35,664 bases of DNA from the NCBI GenBank assembly GCA_021792775.1, contig JAJYTZ010000006.1, positions 1-35,664 of the forward strand, read 5' to 3'. The notes beneath the pieces were generated by a model. The model made no database searches, was not told where the DNA came from, and saw only the letters and a program-made list of their open reading frames with translations. Source of the DNA: Microcaldota archaeon (GTDB lineage: Archaea; Micrarchaeota; Micrarchaeia; Micrarchaeales; Micrarchaeaceae). Positions 24,393 to 32,196 of this stretch are shown here, one piece after another; positions within the stretch are counted from its first letter, which is position 1, and each line of letters begins with the position of its first letter. Both the position numbers and the translations under genes were made by a program.

Positions 24393-25490
24393 CTACTTCT
24401 CGATTACCAGTATCACTATATCCCCATCTTTTAATATATGTTTTCCGCCCACCCTCTGGTTCGCGAATTTTGTGCTTTTTCCTGTAACTAACGCGCCTTT
24501 CAGCCTCTCCGCCATCTTTGTATGTATCCTCTTTGCGAGACTCTCCACCGTGGCAGGCTGCCTTAACGTAACCGGAGCCGGCTTTGCATTCTCCCTCGGC
24601 CTTATGTACACCCTTATTATCCCGCATCCCTCGTATATCTTCTCCTTTAGCAGTTCGATGTTGTAGCTTGTTATCGCGCTTACCGGTATCGTCTCTGCCT
24701 TTGCCTCTCTCGATACCTGCTCTGCCTTCTGAGCGTGATCATCAGATGTGTCTACCTTGTTAAGCGCGATAATCCCCCTCTTGTACCTCGCCTTCTCCGT
24801 TATTATGTTTATCAGCTCGTCTTCGCTCAAATCGTCATATATCGATACATCTCCAGAATATATCCCAAGTCCGTTGAATATCTCCTTTACCGAATCGTTT
24901 GCGAGTCTTGACCTGTTTACCGTTATTTTGAACGGCGTGTTTATCGCGTTTGAGTAACGCACATCCGGCTCCCTTTTGTTGATGTATATTCCGGCTTCAG
25001 CCATCTCCCTTATAAGATGGAATATACCGTTTTGCTGATTTATGTCTACCACAAAGAGCACAAGGTCTGCCTCTCTCGCCTGCCCTATCACGGTCGAACC
25101 CATCCCATATCCTGCGTGCGCTTCCTCCAGGATTCCTGGCAGGTCAAGCACCTGTATGTGCGCATCCCTGTATAGCATCGTGCCCTGCACTACTGACGTG
25201 GTTGTAAATGCATATGCGGCTGTTTTCGATTCTGCGTTTGTGATCAAATTTATCAGTGATGATTTTCCTGCGCTCGGGAATCCGACAAGCACAACAGTCG
25301 CATCTCCTGCTTTTCTTGCGAAGAAGCCGTAAGAGCCCGATTTTCTGCCTTTTTGCGCCTCTTTCTTCGCTTTCGATATCTTTGCACGCAGTATGCCGAG
25401 ATGCTTGTTTGTCGCCTTGTTCTTCTTTGTCGTCGACAATTCTTCCTCCAAGCTTCTTAGTTTTTCCTCCTTTTCTCCTTTTTCCTGCAT
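24393..25490 (-). CDS. drg: DRG-family GTPase
   Basis: The 365-residue protein has a basic coiled N-terminus (1-55), the G1 loop GFPSAGKS (70-77), G3 DLPG, G4 NKVD (about 249-252) and a C-terminal TGS domain (about 295-365, GCGIIRVYIRPR...GGKHILKDGDIVILVIE). This is the developmentally regulated GTP-binding protein class of the OBG superfamily, conserved in archaea and eukaryotes and connected to ribosomes and translation. A minus-strand TATATATATACC lies in the 25510-25525 stretch before the gene. It is co-directional with the winged-helix gene. Confidence 0.95.
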   Translation of the reverse strand: MQEKGEKEEKLRSLEEELSTTKKNKATNKHLGILRAKISKAKKEAQKGRKSGSYGFFARKAGDATVVLVGFPSAGKSSLINLITNAESKTAAYAFTTTSVVQGTMLYRDAHIQVLDLPGILEEAHAGYGMGSTVIGQAREADLVLFVVDINQQNGIFHLIREMAEAGIYINKREPDVRYSNAINTPFKITVNRSRLANDSVKEIFNGLGIYSGDVSIYDDLSEDELINIITEKARYKRGIIALNKVDTSDDHAQKAEQVSREAKAETIPVSAITSYNIELLKEKIYEGCGIIRVYIRPRENAKPAPVTLRQPATVESLAKRIHTKMAERLKGALVTGKSTKFANQRVGGKHILKDGDIVILVIEK

Positions 25491-25616
25491 TTTTTATCAC
25501 TTATATCTTGGTATATATATATTTACTTATGTAACCTTATGTTACCGCACATACGTTTCTCAGGTAAGCGTATTAATATTTATTTGTTGGTTCATTGTAT
25601 TACATAAGTGAGAAAA

Positions 25617-25730
25617 ATGGCTACAAAAAAGAAACCAAGCAGAGCAAAAGCGACAAAGTCGCGCAGTTCTGCTAAGTCAAAAGCAAAAAAGAGTGCGGGA
25701 AGGAAGACAAAGTCGAGGGCAAAGAGATAA
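25617..25730 (+). CDS. Lysine/serine-rich 37-residue protein, histone-H1-tail-like
   Basis: ATG 25617 opens a 37-codon frame: MATKKKPSRAKATKSRSSAK then SKAKKSAGRKTKSRAKR and a stop. It is nearly all Lys, Ser, Ala, Arg and Thr, like the tails of linker histones. GTGAG lies 4 nt upstream, a TATA-like TATTAATA lies near 25571, and a T-rich terminator follows. It probably coats DNA or RNA by charge. Archaeal histones have a fold; this has none. It lies between divergent transcription from the GTPase and the converging SRP54 gene. Confidence 0.7.
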   Translation: MATKKKPSRAKATKSRSSAKSKAKKSAGRKTKSRAKR

Positions 25731-25740
25731 CTCGAAACTT

Positions 25741-25765
25741 CCTTTCTTTTTCTTTTTTTTTATTT
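25741..25765 (+). terminator. Pyrimidine-rich terminator after the lysine-rich gene
   Basis: CCTTTCTTTTTCTTTTTTTTTATTTT, split by few C residues, follows the stop by 10 nt. Archaeal RNA polymerase terminates at such T tracts without a hairpin. The run also touches the end of srp54 on the other strand. Confidence 0.65.
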
Positions 25766-27063
25766 TATCCACCGAACATCCGCTTGAGGTTCCTGTTGTT
25801 CTTCATCATCTTATATGATTTCTTCATCTTATTGAAATTCGATATTAGGTCTCTCACATCTTTCTCGGTTGTGCCGCTTCCTTTCGCTATTCTGGAGATG
25901 CGGGATTGGTCGTGAAGCAGCGCCGCCTCCTTTCTTTCGCTTACGGTCATAGATGATATTATGTACTTGTACCTCTTGAGCTTCTCCTCTCCCTCCTCTA
26001 TCATCTCCTTTGGGACGTCGGTAGCGCCCATCATGCCGAATATACCCTTAAGCGGCCCCATCTTGTTTATCGCCTTTAGTTGCGTATAGAATGTGTCGAG
26101 GTCCATCTTCTCTATGTCGACCTCTTCCGGTTTTATGTTAGCTTCCTTGACTGCGCTCTGCACTTTCTCCACAAGCGCAGATATGTTAGGTATGCCGAGC
26201 AGCCCTCCTATGAATCTGTCTGGATCGTAAGGCTCTATATCGTTCAGCTTTTCTCCCTCGCCTATGAACATTACCTTCGCTTCGGATGCTGCAGCAGCAC
26301 TGAGCGCGCCTCCCCCCTTTCCAGATCCGTCCATCTTGCTTACAACCACCCCGCTTATCTCTACCGCTTTGTCAAATTCTCTTGCTTGGGCGCCAGCAAC
26401 CTGACCTATATCAGCACTCAGCACCAAAATCTTCTGATCCGGGTTGAATGCTGCGTTTACGGATTTCAGCTCATTTACCAAATTCTGGTCTAGTGCACTC
26501 CTGCCGCTTGTGTCGCATATTATGATCTGCTTTCCTTTCAGGCTCTCCAATCCCGATCGTGCAATCTTTGCAGCATCTTTTTCTCCTTTAATCCCGAAGA
26601 AAGAGATATTTGCCTGCTTTGCGAGTGTCTCGAGCTGCTCGTACGCCGCCGGTCTTGATACATCGCAGCATATAAGTCCTGCACTCAACCCCCTGCTCTG
26701 ATAGAACTTTGCGAGTTTCGCTGCTGTGGTGGTCTTTCCTGAACCGTACAGTCCCAGAAGCAATATCCTTAGGGGTTTTATCTCTGGCTCGTATGACGAG
26801 CCCATAAGTTCGACCAGCCCTTCATATACTATGTTGGTTATATATTCGCGGGGAGGCAATCCTGCAGGTGGTTTGCTTGCTAGCGCTTTCTTCTCTATCT
26901 CCTTTGTAAACCTGAAGACAGTCTCTACCTCTACGTCAGATGCGATGAGGACCTTCTGAAGTTCCTTGTTGAACTCCTTGATCGTCTTTGCATCTATTAT
27001 CGTAGATCGTGAAAGCAAGCTCAGTGCCTTCCTTAGCCCTTCTCCCATTTCCAGATGAAACAC
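25765..27063 (-). CDS. srp54: Signal recognition particle GTPase SRP54
   Basis: The 432-residue protein has the N domain (1-90), the G domain with GLYGSGKT (104-111), DTSGR (usually DTAGR) and SKMDGSGKGG, and a Met-rich M domain (about 300-432, AINKMGPLKGIFGMMGATDV) for 7S RNA and signal peptides. It targets nascent secretory proteins to SecY, encoded in the same window. GTG 27063 is preferred: it gives the family's usual N-terminal length before GEGLRKAL and lies about 33 nt after a TATA box shared with the divergent glycosyltransferase. ATG 27048 is the alternative. Confidence 0.96.
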   Translation of the reverse strand: MFHLEMGEGLRKALSLLSRSTIIDAKTIKEFNKELQKVLIASDVEVETVFRFTKEIEKKALASKPPAGLPPREYITNIVYEGLVELMGSSYEPEIKPLRILLLGLYGSGKTTTAAKLAKFYQSRGLSAGLICCDVSRPAAYEQLETLAKQANISFFGIKGEKDAAKIARSGLESLKGKQIIICDTSGRSALDQNLVNELKSVNAAFNPDQKILVLSADIGQVAGAQAREFDKAVEISGVVVSKMDGSGKGGGALSAAAASEAKVMFIGEGEKLNDIEPYDPDRFIGGLLGIPNISALVEKVQSAVKEANIKPEEVDIEKMDLDTFYTQLKAINKMGPLKGIFGMMGATDVPKEMIEEGEEKLKRYKYIISSMTVSERKEAALLHDQSRISRIAKGSGTTEKDVRDLISNFNKMKKSYKMMKNNRNLKRMFGG

Positions 27064-27084
27064 CTTCTATAGAGAGCATGCGCC

Positions 27085-27100
27085 AATAATTATAAACTTT
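27085..27100. promoter_or_regulatory. Shared bidirectional promoter of srp54 and the glycosyltransferase
   Basis: AATAATTATAAAC contains an AT core readable as a TATA box from both strands. It is 29 nt before ATG 27118 on the plus strand and about 33 nt before GTG 27063 on the minus strand. One box may serve both genes, each with a leaderless transcript. Confidence 0.5.
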
Positions 27101-27117
27101 CTTATTTGAATAACTTT

Positions 27118-28245
27118 ATGAAGTTGGTAATTACGCAGGCCAACCTTGTCCTTCGGGGAGGCGCGGAGAAGGTTGTTCTGGAGATCGCTAAGCATTATGA
27201 CGCAAAGATTTACACCGCGGAATACGATAAAAACGCTACGTTTGGCGGTTTTGCTGATCTGGATATCGATGTGATTGGCAAAAGAACTAGTTTTTGGGGC
27301 GGCAGCAGAGCCGGACAGGGGCTCAACTATGGTACCGCGTTCTACAATTATCTTGTAAAGGAGGATTATGATGTCATAAACGCACACGTCGCTCCTAGCC
27401 ATTGGATAAGGAAGAGGAATGAGCGGGTTTTATGGTATTGCCACACTCCGCTTAGGGAGGTATATGACCTTTATGATTTTAGGATGTCGCTGAGGCCGTC
27501 GTACAAGAGGCCCATCTATGCTGCAGGGGCGAGACTCGTAAGACAGATTGACAGGAGAGTTGTCAAGGATATAGAGTTGATACTCGCGAACAGCAATAAC
27601 ACGAAGGGGAGGATATCGAAATATCTGCACAGAGAGGATGCGGAGGTGCTGGGCGGAGGGATTGATTACAAAGAATGGCATACAGGGGACTACGGAAAAT
27701 ACTTCCTGTATCCTTCTAGGATATCTCCCAATAAGCGACAGGAGTATGCTATAGCCGCATTCGAGTCGTTCAAGAGAAGGAAGCACGGGTATAAGCTTAT
27801 CATCGCTGGCAATGTGTCTCAGGACAAGTTTTACCTTGATTATTACGAAAAGGTAAAAAAGATTGCGAAAGGTGTCGGAGATGTTAAGATAGTGAACGAT
27901 CCTTCTGATGATGCTATGAGGAGGCTTTATGCGGGTGCGCTCTGTGTTCTCTATACTCCGATAAACGAGGATTATGGATTGGTGCCTTTGGAGGCCGGCG
28001 CTTCTGAAAAACCGGTAATCGCGGTAAACGAAGGTGGTCCTAAGAGTACGGTTGTAGATGGAAAGACAGGATATCTCGTAAACAGCACCGACGAGATGGC
28101 GATGCGGATGGTGGATGTCGCAGAGGATAAGAAACTAGCGGAGAAGTTGGGGGAAGCTGGCAGGAAAAATGTTATAGAAAACTACTCGTGGAAGGTTTTC
28201 TTCGAACGTTTTGACAGGTACTTAAGCAAGGTAAAGAAAATGTAG
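27118..28245 (+). CDS. GT4-type glycosyltransferase
   Basis: The 375-residue protein from ATG 27118 has a GT-B fold: N-terminal MKLVITQANLVLRGGAEKVV, the acceptor-side RVLWYCHTPLREVYDL, and the C-terminal nucleotide-sugar site LYPSRISPNKRQEYAIAAF, ...LYTPINEDYGLVPLEAGASE with the EX7E motif, and EGGPKSTVVDGKTGYLV. Such enzymes transfer sugars from NDP-sugars to lipids or protein glycans and could serve the glycoprotein-like genes nearby. The TTG at 27106 lies before the likely mRNA start. It converges with the TBP-like gene with no gap. Confidence 0.9.
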   Translation: MKLVITQANLVLRGGAEKVVLEIAKHYDAKIYTAEYDKNATFGGFADLDIDVIGKRTSFWGGSRAGQGLNYGTAFYNYLVKEDYDVINAHVAPSHWIRKRNERVLWYCHTPLREVYDLYDFRMSLRPSYKRPIYAAGARLVRQIDRRVVKDIELILANSNNTKGRISKYLHREDAEVLGGGIDYKEWHTGDYGKYFLYPSRISPNKRQEYAIAAFESFKRRKHGYKLIIAGNVSQDKFYLDYYEKVKKIAKGVGDVKIVNDPSDDAMRRLYAGALCVLYTPINEDYGLVPLEAGASEKPVIAVNEGGPKSTVVDGKTGYLVNSTDEMAMRMVDVAEDKKLAEKLGEAGRKNVIENYSWKVFFERFDRYLSKVKKM

Positions 28246-28497
28246 CTACTTTTCTATCTGCACAACATATTTCGACATTATCTGGGCCACGTGGTCCAGC
28301 ACCCTTTTGACATCCGCTTCGGTTCTTGTCTTTGTGCAAATCATCTTTCCGTTCTTGAATATTATAAGCACTCCTTTTGGGTTCTCACATCTGAATATTG
28401 CTCCCGGGAACTGGTCCGGCTCGTAATCTACCGATCTTATATCTTTTGATAGCGCGTACAGGTCTATGCTTGCATGAAGGTCTGCGCTGGCGACCAT
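28246..28497 (-). CDS. Single-repeat TATA-binding-protein homologue (C-terminal half type)
   Basis: The 83-residue frame reads MVASADLHASIDLYALSKDI, VDYEPDQFPGAIFRCENPKG and VLIIFKNGKMICTKTRTEAD. This is one TBP repeat; QFPG and IIF hold the Phe pair that intercalates into DNA. Normal archaeal TBP has two repeats in about 180 residues. The frame continues upstream without a start codon to TAA 28585-28587, and reads PFPQISVTN before MVAS, matching the start of the second TBP repeat (PQIDVQNMV). Upstream is only an A-rich leader. It may be a stand-alone half that dimerises or a TBP remnant. A TATA box (TTTATACC on the minus strand, about 28605) exists for it. It ends next to the glycosyltransferase stop. 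Confidence 0.8.
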   Translation of the reverse strand: MVASADLHASIDLYALSKDIRSVDYEPDQFPGAIFRCENPKGVLIIFKNGKMICTKTRTEADVKRVLDHVAQIMSKYVVQIEK

Positions 28498-28619
28498 ATT
28501 AGTTACTGATATCTGTGGGAATGGTATTCCGCCGTGAGTTGCTGGCTTATTCTTCTCCCGTTTTTTTGTTTTTTTATCGATCGTTTAATCACCCTTAGGT
28601 ATAAATCTGTTTAGAAAAG

Positions 28620-28628
28620 TATATATAG
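28620..28628 (+). promoter_or_regulatory. TATA box of the geranylgeranyl reductase gene
   Basis: TATATATAGG starts at 28620, exactly 30 nt before ATG 28650, so the mRNA should be leaderless. Confidence 0.65.
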
Positions 28629-28649
28629 GTAGAGAGAGGGCAGTGGATT

Positions 28650-29750
28650 ATGCGCAGTTCTGTAAACATTGTTGGGGCAGGAGCAGTTGGACTTTATCTC
28701 GCATATAGGCTTGCCGCGGAAGGGATAGACGTTACTGTTTACGATGGGAAAAAGGACATAAGAGACCGCTCGGATACCGCTTCCGGAATACTTTCCAAGA
28801 GGGGGCTGGGTCGTTTTAAGATAGATTATTCCGATGCTCTTATGAACGAGTTGGACGGAGTGGTCATGCACGTCAACGGGAAGGCGATGAGGGTAAAGGC
28901 GACAGAGCCGAGAGCGGTAGTGTTGGACAGGGGGATATTTGCGGAGATCCTGATGGGGATGGCTGAGGATGCGGGGGCGGAAGTGCTGCTTGGTAGAAGG
29001 CTCGAAAAATGGCAGATAATTGACATGATTGCCGAAAAGAATAGGGTTGTGGTAGGAGCTGATGGTGCGGTTTCCGCGGTAGCGAGCGCGGCAGGATTGG
29101 ACAGAATAAGGGAGTATATACTGACTTACAAAGCGGTATTCGGCGGTATCGATGTCAAGGATACCGGCTCTGCCGAGCTGTTCTTCTCTAAGAGTTTTGC
29201 CGATAGGTTTTTTGGATGGACTGTGCCTTACTCCGACTCTCTCTTAGAGGCGGGGCTTGGGATAAGCGATTCGGCAAAAACATCCAGCAAGATGGCGTTC
29301 TCCAAATTTGTCGAAGAAGAGCTTGGGGATATCGTTAGTGGAGCAAAATCGATAGGAGGGCACGCAAGCGTAATACCGATATCTAGAAGGAGGAGAACTG
29401 CTACAGATAATGTAATATTGGTAGGTGATGCGGCAGGTCAGACAAAGTCTACCACTGGCGGGGGCATCATCTTCGGAATGGCATGCGCTGAAATCGCAGC
29501 AAAGTCGATAAGTATGCATTTGAGGGACGGAGTTAAACTTAGCAGGTATGAAAGAATGTGGAGGTCCAGGTATGGGCTTGACCTAAAACTACACGATGCG
29601 TTGCATGCGTATTATTCTAACTTTCAGGGATCTTTTGGCTTCTTTATAGGAATGGCAGAGACTCTTGGCCTTGACAAGTTCTTCGGCAAGTACGGGGACA
29701 TGGACAGCCCCAGCCTTATGATAAAGAGGTTTTTTATGAGATCTGTATGA
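28650..29750 (+). CDS. Geranylgeranyl reductase-family flavoprotein
   Basis: The 366-residue FAD enzyme has the dinucleotide-binding VNIVGAGAVGLYLAYRLA (residues 5-22), a long substrate domain, and the second FAD motif VILVGDAAGQTKSTTGGGII (about 252-271) with the GD pair and the glycine run characteristic of geranylgeranyl reductases. In archaea these saturate the isoprenoid chains of ether lipids. It is short of about 30-40 residues against many homologues but keeps both motifs. It belongs with the two polyprenyl synthases at 34-35.7 kb in lipid synthesis, though not in one operon. Confidence 0.9.
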   Translation: MRSSVNIVGAGAVGLYLAYRLAAEGIDVTVYDGKKDIRDRSDTASGILSKRGLGRFKIDYSDALMNELDGVVMHVNGKAMRVKATEPRAVVLDRGIFAEILMGMAEDAGAEVLLGRRLEKWQIIDMIAEKNRVVVGADGAVSAVASAAGLDRIREYILTYKAVFGGIDVKDTGSAELFFSKSFADRFFGWTVPYSDSLLEAGLGISDSAKTSSKMAFSKFVEEELGDIVSGAKSIGGHASVIPISRRRRTATDNVILVGDAAGQTKSTTGGGIIFGMACAEIAAKSISMHLRDGVKLSRYERMWRSRYGLDLKLHDALHAYYSNFQGSFGFFIGMAETLGLDKFFGKYGDMDSPSLMIKRFFMRSV

Positions 29751-29834
29751 GCCAATCGGAGCACAAATGAAATTGGGATATCTAAAGTGAAGAACTAGAC
29801 ATAAGTTATTATACTTTTACAAAAATAGGATATC

Positions 29835-30434
29835 ATGGCCAGCAACATTGTCATGAGGTATTTAGGCATAATGATCGTATTGATTGCAGCGGTTGCTGCA
29901 TTGGCGCTCTTACATAATGGTCAGCAGCGTGCGATTACGCCGTCTTTAACAACTACACCGACGACCCAGTCGTCAACCACGACGGTGCAGGCATACTCAG
30001 CCAGTCCATACATGGCTCAGAGCCAGGCCCAGACGCTGATTGGCACTATCACAAGCCAGACTACAAAGGTGTACAACACGTCTGCGGAGATAGCAAGCTT
30101 AGGGCCCCAGTTCATGGGCAACGCGACCGCGACAGAGGTGTGGATCGTATCGTACATCGACGCGAACAACCGGAGCATAATGGAGTTCGTCATCCTATCC
30201 CCCGACGCGCAGGCATTGTACGCAAAAATGACCGGTTCGGCACCCAGCTACGCGGTATTTGGCACACAGAACGGGATGGACTACGCATTCATAAGAAACA
30301 CAACCAATAACAACACGGCAGGCGAGGTATTGATGGGACGAAAAGGGGATTATGTCACAGCGACTTTTATCAGCAGGACAACCAATATAACGGCCGCAAC
30401 GCTATCGGGACTCGTGGTGAGCAACCTTCCTTGA
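29835..30434 (+). CDS. Small membrane-anchored secreted protein
   Basis: The 199-residue protein has an N-terminal membrane segment (about residues 8-26, YLGIMIVLIAAVAALALL), a Thr/Ser/Gln-rich linker (about 34-70) and a compact outer domain of about 130 residues with N-X-T sites. I do not recognise a domain. A TATA-like TTATTA at 29806 lies 29 nt before ATG 29835, implying a leaderless mRNA. It precedes another exported protein gene by 40-65 nt, and the two may act together at the surface. Confidence 0.75.
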   Translation: MASNIVMRYLGIMIVLIAAVAALALLHNGQQRAITPSLTTTPTTQSSTTTVQAYSASPYMAQSQAQTLIGTITSQTTKVYNTSAEIASLGPQFMGNATATEVWIVSYIDANNRSIMEFVILSPDAQALYAKMTGSAPSYAVFGTQNGMDYAFIRNTTNNNTAGEVLMGRKGDYVTATFISRTTNITAATLSGLVVSNLP

Positions 30435-30497
30435 TGATGTTGCTGATATCGTTTACTTTACATTTTCTATAAATATATGCATGATTATATGGGAGGG

Positions 30498-30932
30498 TTG
30501 CTCAATGTGATAATCAAACAGGGCGGCGCCGCGCAGAAAGCCAGGCTCTTGGGCATGGTTGTGGCGTTTTTCATAATAGCTGCAATAGTGGGCGTAATTG
30601 CTCTGGGAGTCCTTCATTCTATAGGTAATGAAAGCGCCCCGCATAGAGGCTTATACTTTTATGTCGAGAATGCAACGCTCACCAACTCCGGCGGCTCCTA
30701 TTACTTCGCAACAACCGTCAAGAACACGGGGAGCGTGTTCATAGACACCGTTCACATTACGGTCACAGAAACAGGTTCCATGATAGGCACCATCCCATCC
30801 ATTCCTACCGGTGATGCTGCAAACATCACGATCCCTATCAGCGGAGTCACGAACAATACTATATACATGATAGAGTATACGGCGGCATCTGGAAATCTTA
30901 CCTACACGACAACATATCCCGTTTCGACATGA
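30498..30932 (+). CDS. Pilin-like exported protein with an Ig-like domain
   Basis: The protein begins with a basic segment (VIIKQGGAAQKAR), then a long hydrophobic helix (LLGMVVAFFIIAAIVGVIALGVL), then a beta-rich domain (YYFATTVKNTGSVFIDTVHITVTE) like the outer parts of archaeal pilins and archaellins. The TATA box TATAAATA at 30468 predicts transcription from about 30498, where TTG fits a leaderless start, or GTG 30507 after GGAGGG. The longer frame from ATG 30477 would begin within the promoter and I set it aside, although another upstream promoter cannot be excluded. The end is followed by a T-rich stretch (30957-30964). About 190 bp before priL otherwise contain nothing I recognise. Confidence 0.7.
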   Translation: MLNVIIKQGGAAQKARLLGMVVAFFIIAAIVGVIALGVLHSIGNESAPHRGLYFYVENATLTNSGGSYYFATTVKNTGSVFIDTVHITVTETGSMIGTIPSIPTGDAANITIPISGVTNNTIYMIEYTAASGNLTYTTTYPVST

Positions 30933-31125
30933 GTCCCGCTAAGCCCTCAAGCTCCCTTTTTCTTGTAAAACTTCTTTTGGCGAGTTACCGTAGGGGACTC
31001 CTATGTGAAATAAGGTTCTGCCTTAGGGCGAGCATCCAAAGAGTGTAAATGTAGCTAGAGCACATGGAGCCTGAGTAATCCTCCCAAAACGCAATAAATA
31101 AAATTAATCCCTCCGTAGTATAAGC

Positions 31126-32055
31126 ATGGAGAATGTCGGAAACATGGCGATGGAGCTTTCTTACAAGTATCCCTTCTGCTCTTATTCTAAAGTAGTACTT
31201 GAAGGCCATAGACCCGACCAGAGTATTGAAAAGTACCTGAGCTTTGGAAGGGAGAGGATACAGAACGATATAAACATGAAGAACAGGTATTACGAGATAG
31301 GGTTGAACGATGTAAAACTCGGAGAGCTGAAGAGCTATGTGTACTCCAGAATGATAGTGAGCGCGATAAAAAATCCGTATCTGATAGAGAGGTTCTGCAG
31401 GGGGGAGGCGCACAGATCGAAGGAAGCCCTAGTTAGGGGCGATGCGGATGAGATTCTATATGTGGGGAGGGATGTTGGAGTAAGTGCGCAGCTCGACAAA
31501 GATGGGTTATTTGTGGTGAGCCTCTCGGATTTCCTTAAGAACTCGCCGAAAAGAGAAGAATTTAAGCTTGTCAACAACAACCTCAATCGCGGGGAAGTGT
31601 TCCTTGCAAGAAGCAGGGTTATAGAGTTGATAGAAGAAGGCATTTACAAAAAGGTAAGGAGTGGACTGCCGATTCCTTTGAAGGAACTCCCGAAATTGAT
31701 TGTGGAAGGCAGCAGAGGCATGAATTTTGACATGCAGATAAGGATACCGAAGCAAAAAGGGAGAAACACCGGATGGATAGAGCTAGTCCTCGGTACTCCC
31801 ATCCCGGATGTGAGGCATAGGACGATAAACTTAATCCTCGCTCCTTACCTTACAAACATAAAGGGACTGGATATAGAACAGGCTACAAAGGTGATAGCTG
31901 ATTATATAGAAGAGTGCAAAAAATTGAACCCCGACACAAAGGTAAACACCCCGTACATAAGATACCAGTGCAGGTATGCAAAAGAGCACAACCTTAAACC
32001 GCTTTCCATAACGAATGCTAAGGCGCTGCTTGGAAGTTTTGTGAGATTTGAGTAG
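31126..32055 (+). CDS. priL: DNA primase large subunit PriL with unusual C-terminal domain
   Basis: The first about 205 of 309 residues match the helical PriL N-terminal domain: YPFCSYSKVVLE, RIVERFCRGEAHRSKEAL-like (LIERFCRGEAHRSKEAL), NRGEVFLARSRVIELIEEGI and LPIPLKELPKLIVEG, the order seen in Sulfolobus PriL. PriL regulates PriS during primer synthesis. The C-terminal about 100 residues (GTPIPDVRHRTINLILAPYL, then GLDIEQATKVIADYIEEC, PYIRYQCRYAKEHNLKPLS) lack the four-Cys Fe-S arrangement of normal PriL; only two Cys remain there. This part looks like the Fe-S-free PriX subunit. ATG 31126 is about 30 nt after AAATAAAA, leaderless. A zinc miniprotein follows directly. Confidence 0.85.
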   Translation: MENVGNMAMELSYKYPFCSYSKVVLEGHRPDQSIEKYLSFGRERIQNDINMKNRYYEIGLNDVKLGELKSYVYSRMIVSAIKNPYLIERFCRGEAHRSKEALVRGDADEILYVGRDVGVSAQLDKDGLFVVSLSDFLKNSPKREEFKLVNNNLNRGEVFLARSRVIELIEEGIYKKVRSGLPIPLKELPKLIVEGSRGMNFDMQIRIPKQKGRNTGWIELVLGTPIPDVRHRTINLILAPYLTNIKGLDIEQATKVIADYIEECKKLNPDTKVNTPYIRYQCRYAKEHNLKPLSITNAKALLGSFVRFE

Positions 32056-32196
32056 ATGGACACCAAGGTGATATGCGATATATGCGGCAAAAGAACCGCG
32101 GTCAAAGTCTGCAGGATGTGCGGGCGAAGAGTATGCGGGAGGGATTCTGATGTTGCAGGATATTGTAAATCATGCATGAGGGGCAGAAAACTCTAA
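32056..32196 (+). CDS. 46-residue eight-cysteine zinc-finger protein
   Basis: ATG 32056 follows the priL stop without a gap. The frame reads MDTKVICDICGKRTAVKVCR, then MCGRRVCGRDSDVAGYC and KSCMRGRKL. Eight cysteines (C7, C10, C19, C22, C27, C37, C40 and one nearby) in C..C-8-C..C-type spacing suggest two zinc sites in a cross-brace. Similar short zinc proteins accompany information-processing genes in archaea. It overlaps by 4 nt the end of the converging gene at 32193. It may bind nucleic acid or PriL; this is inference. Confidence 0.72.
   Translation: MDTKVICDICGKRTAVKVCRMCGRRVCGRDSDVAGYCKSCMRGRKL

Noticed and set aside
24385-24627. N-terminal extension of the winged-helix protein by 81 residues
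   Set aside because: This part overlaps the DRG GTPase coding sequence in another frame. ATG 24384 has a good ribosome-binding site.
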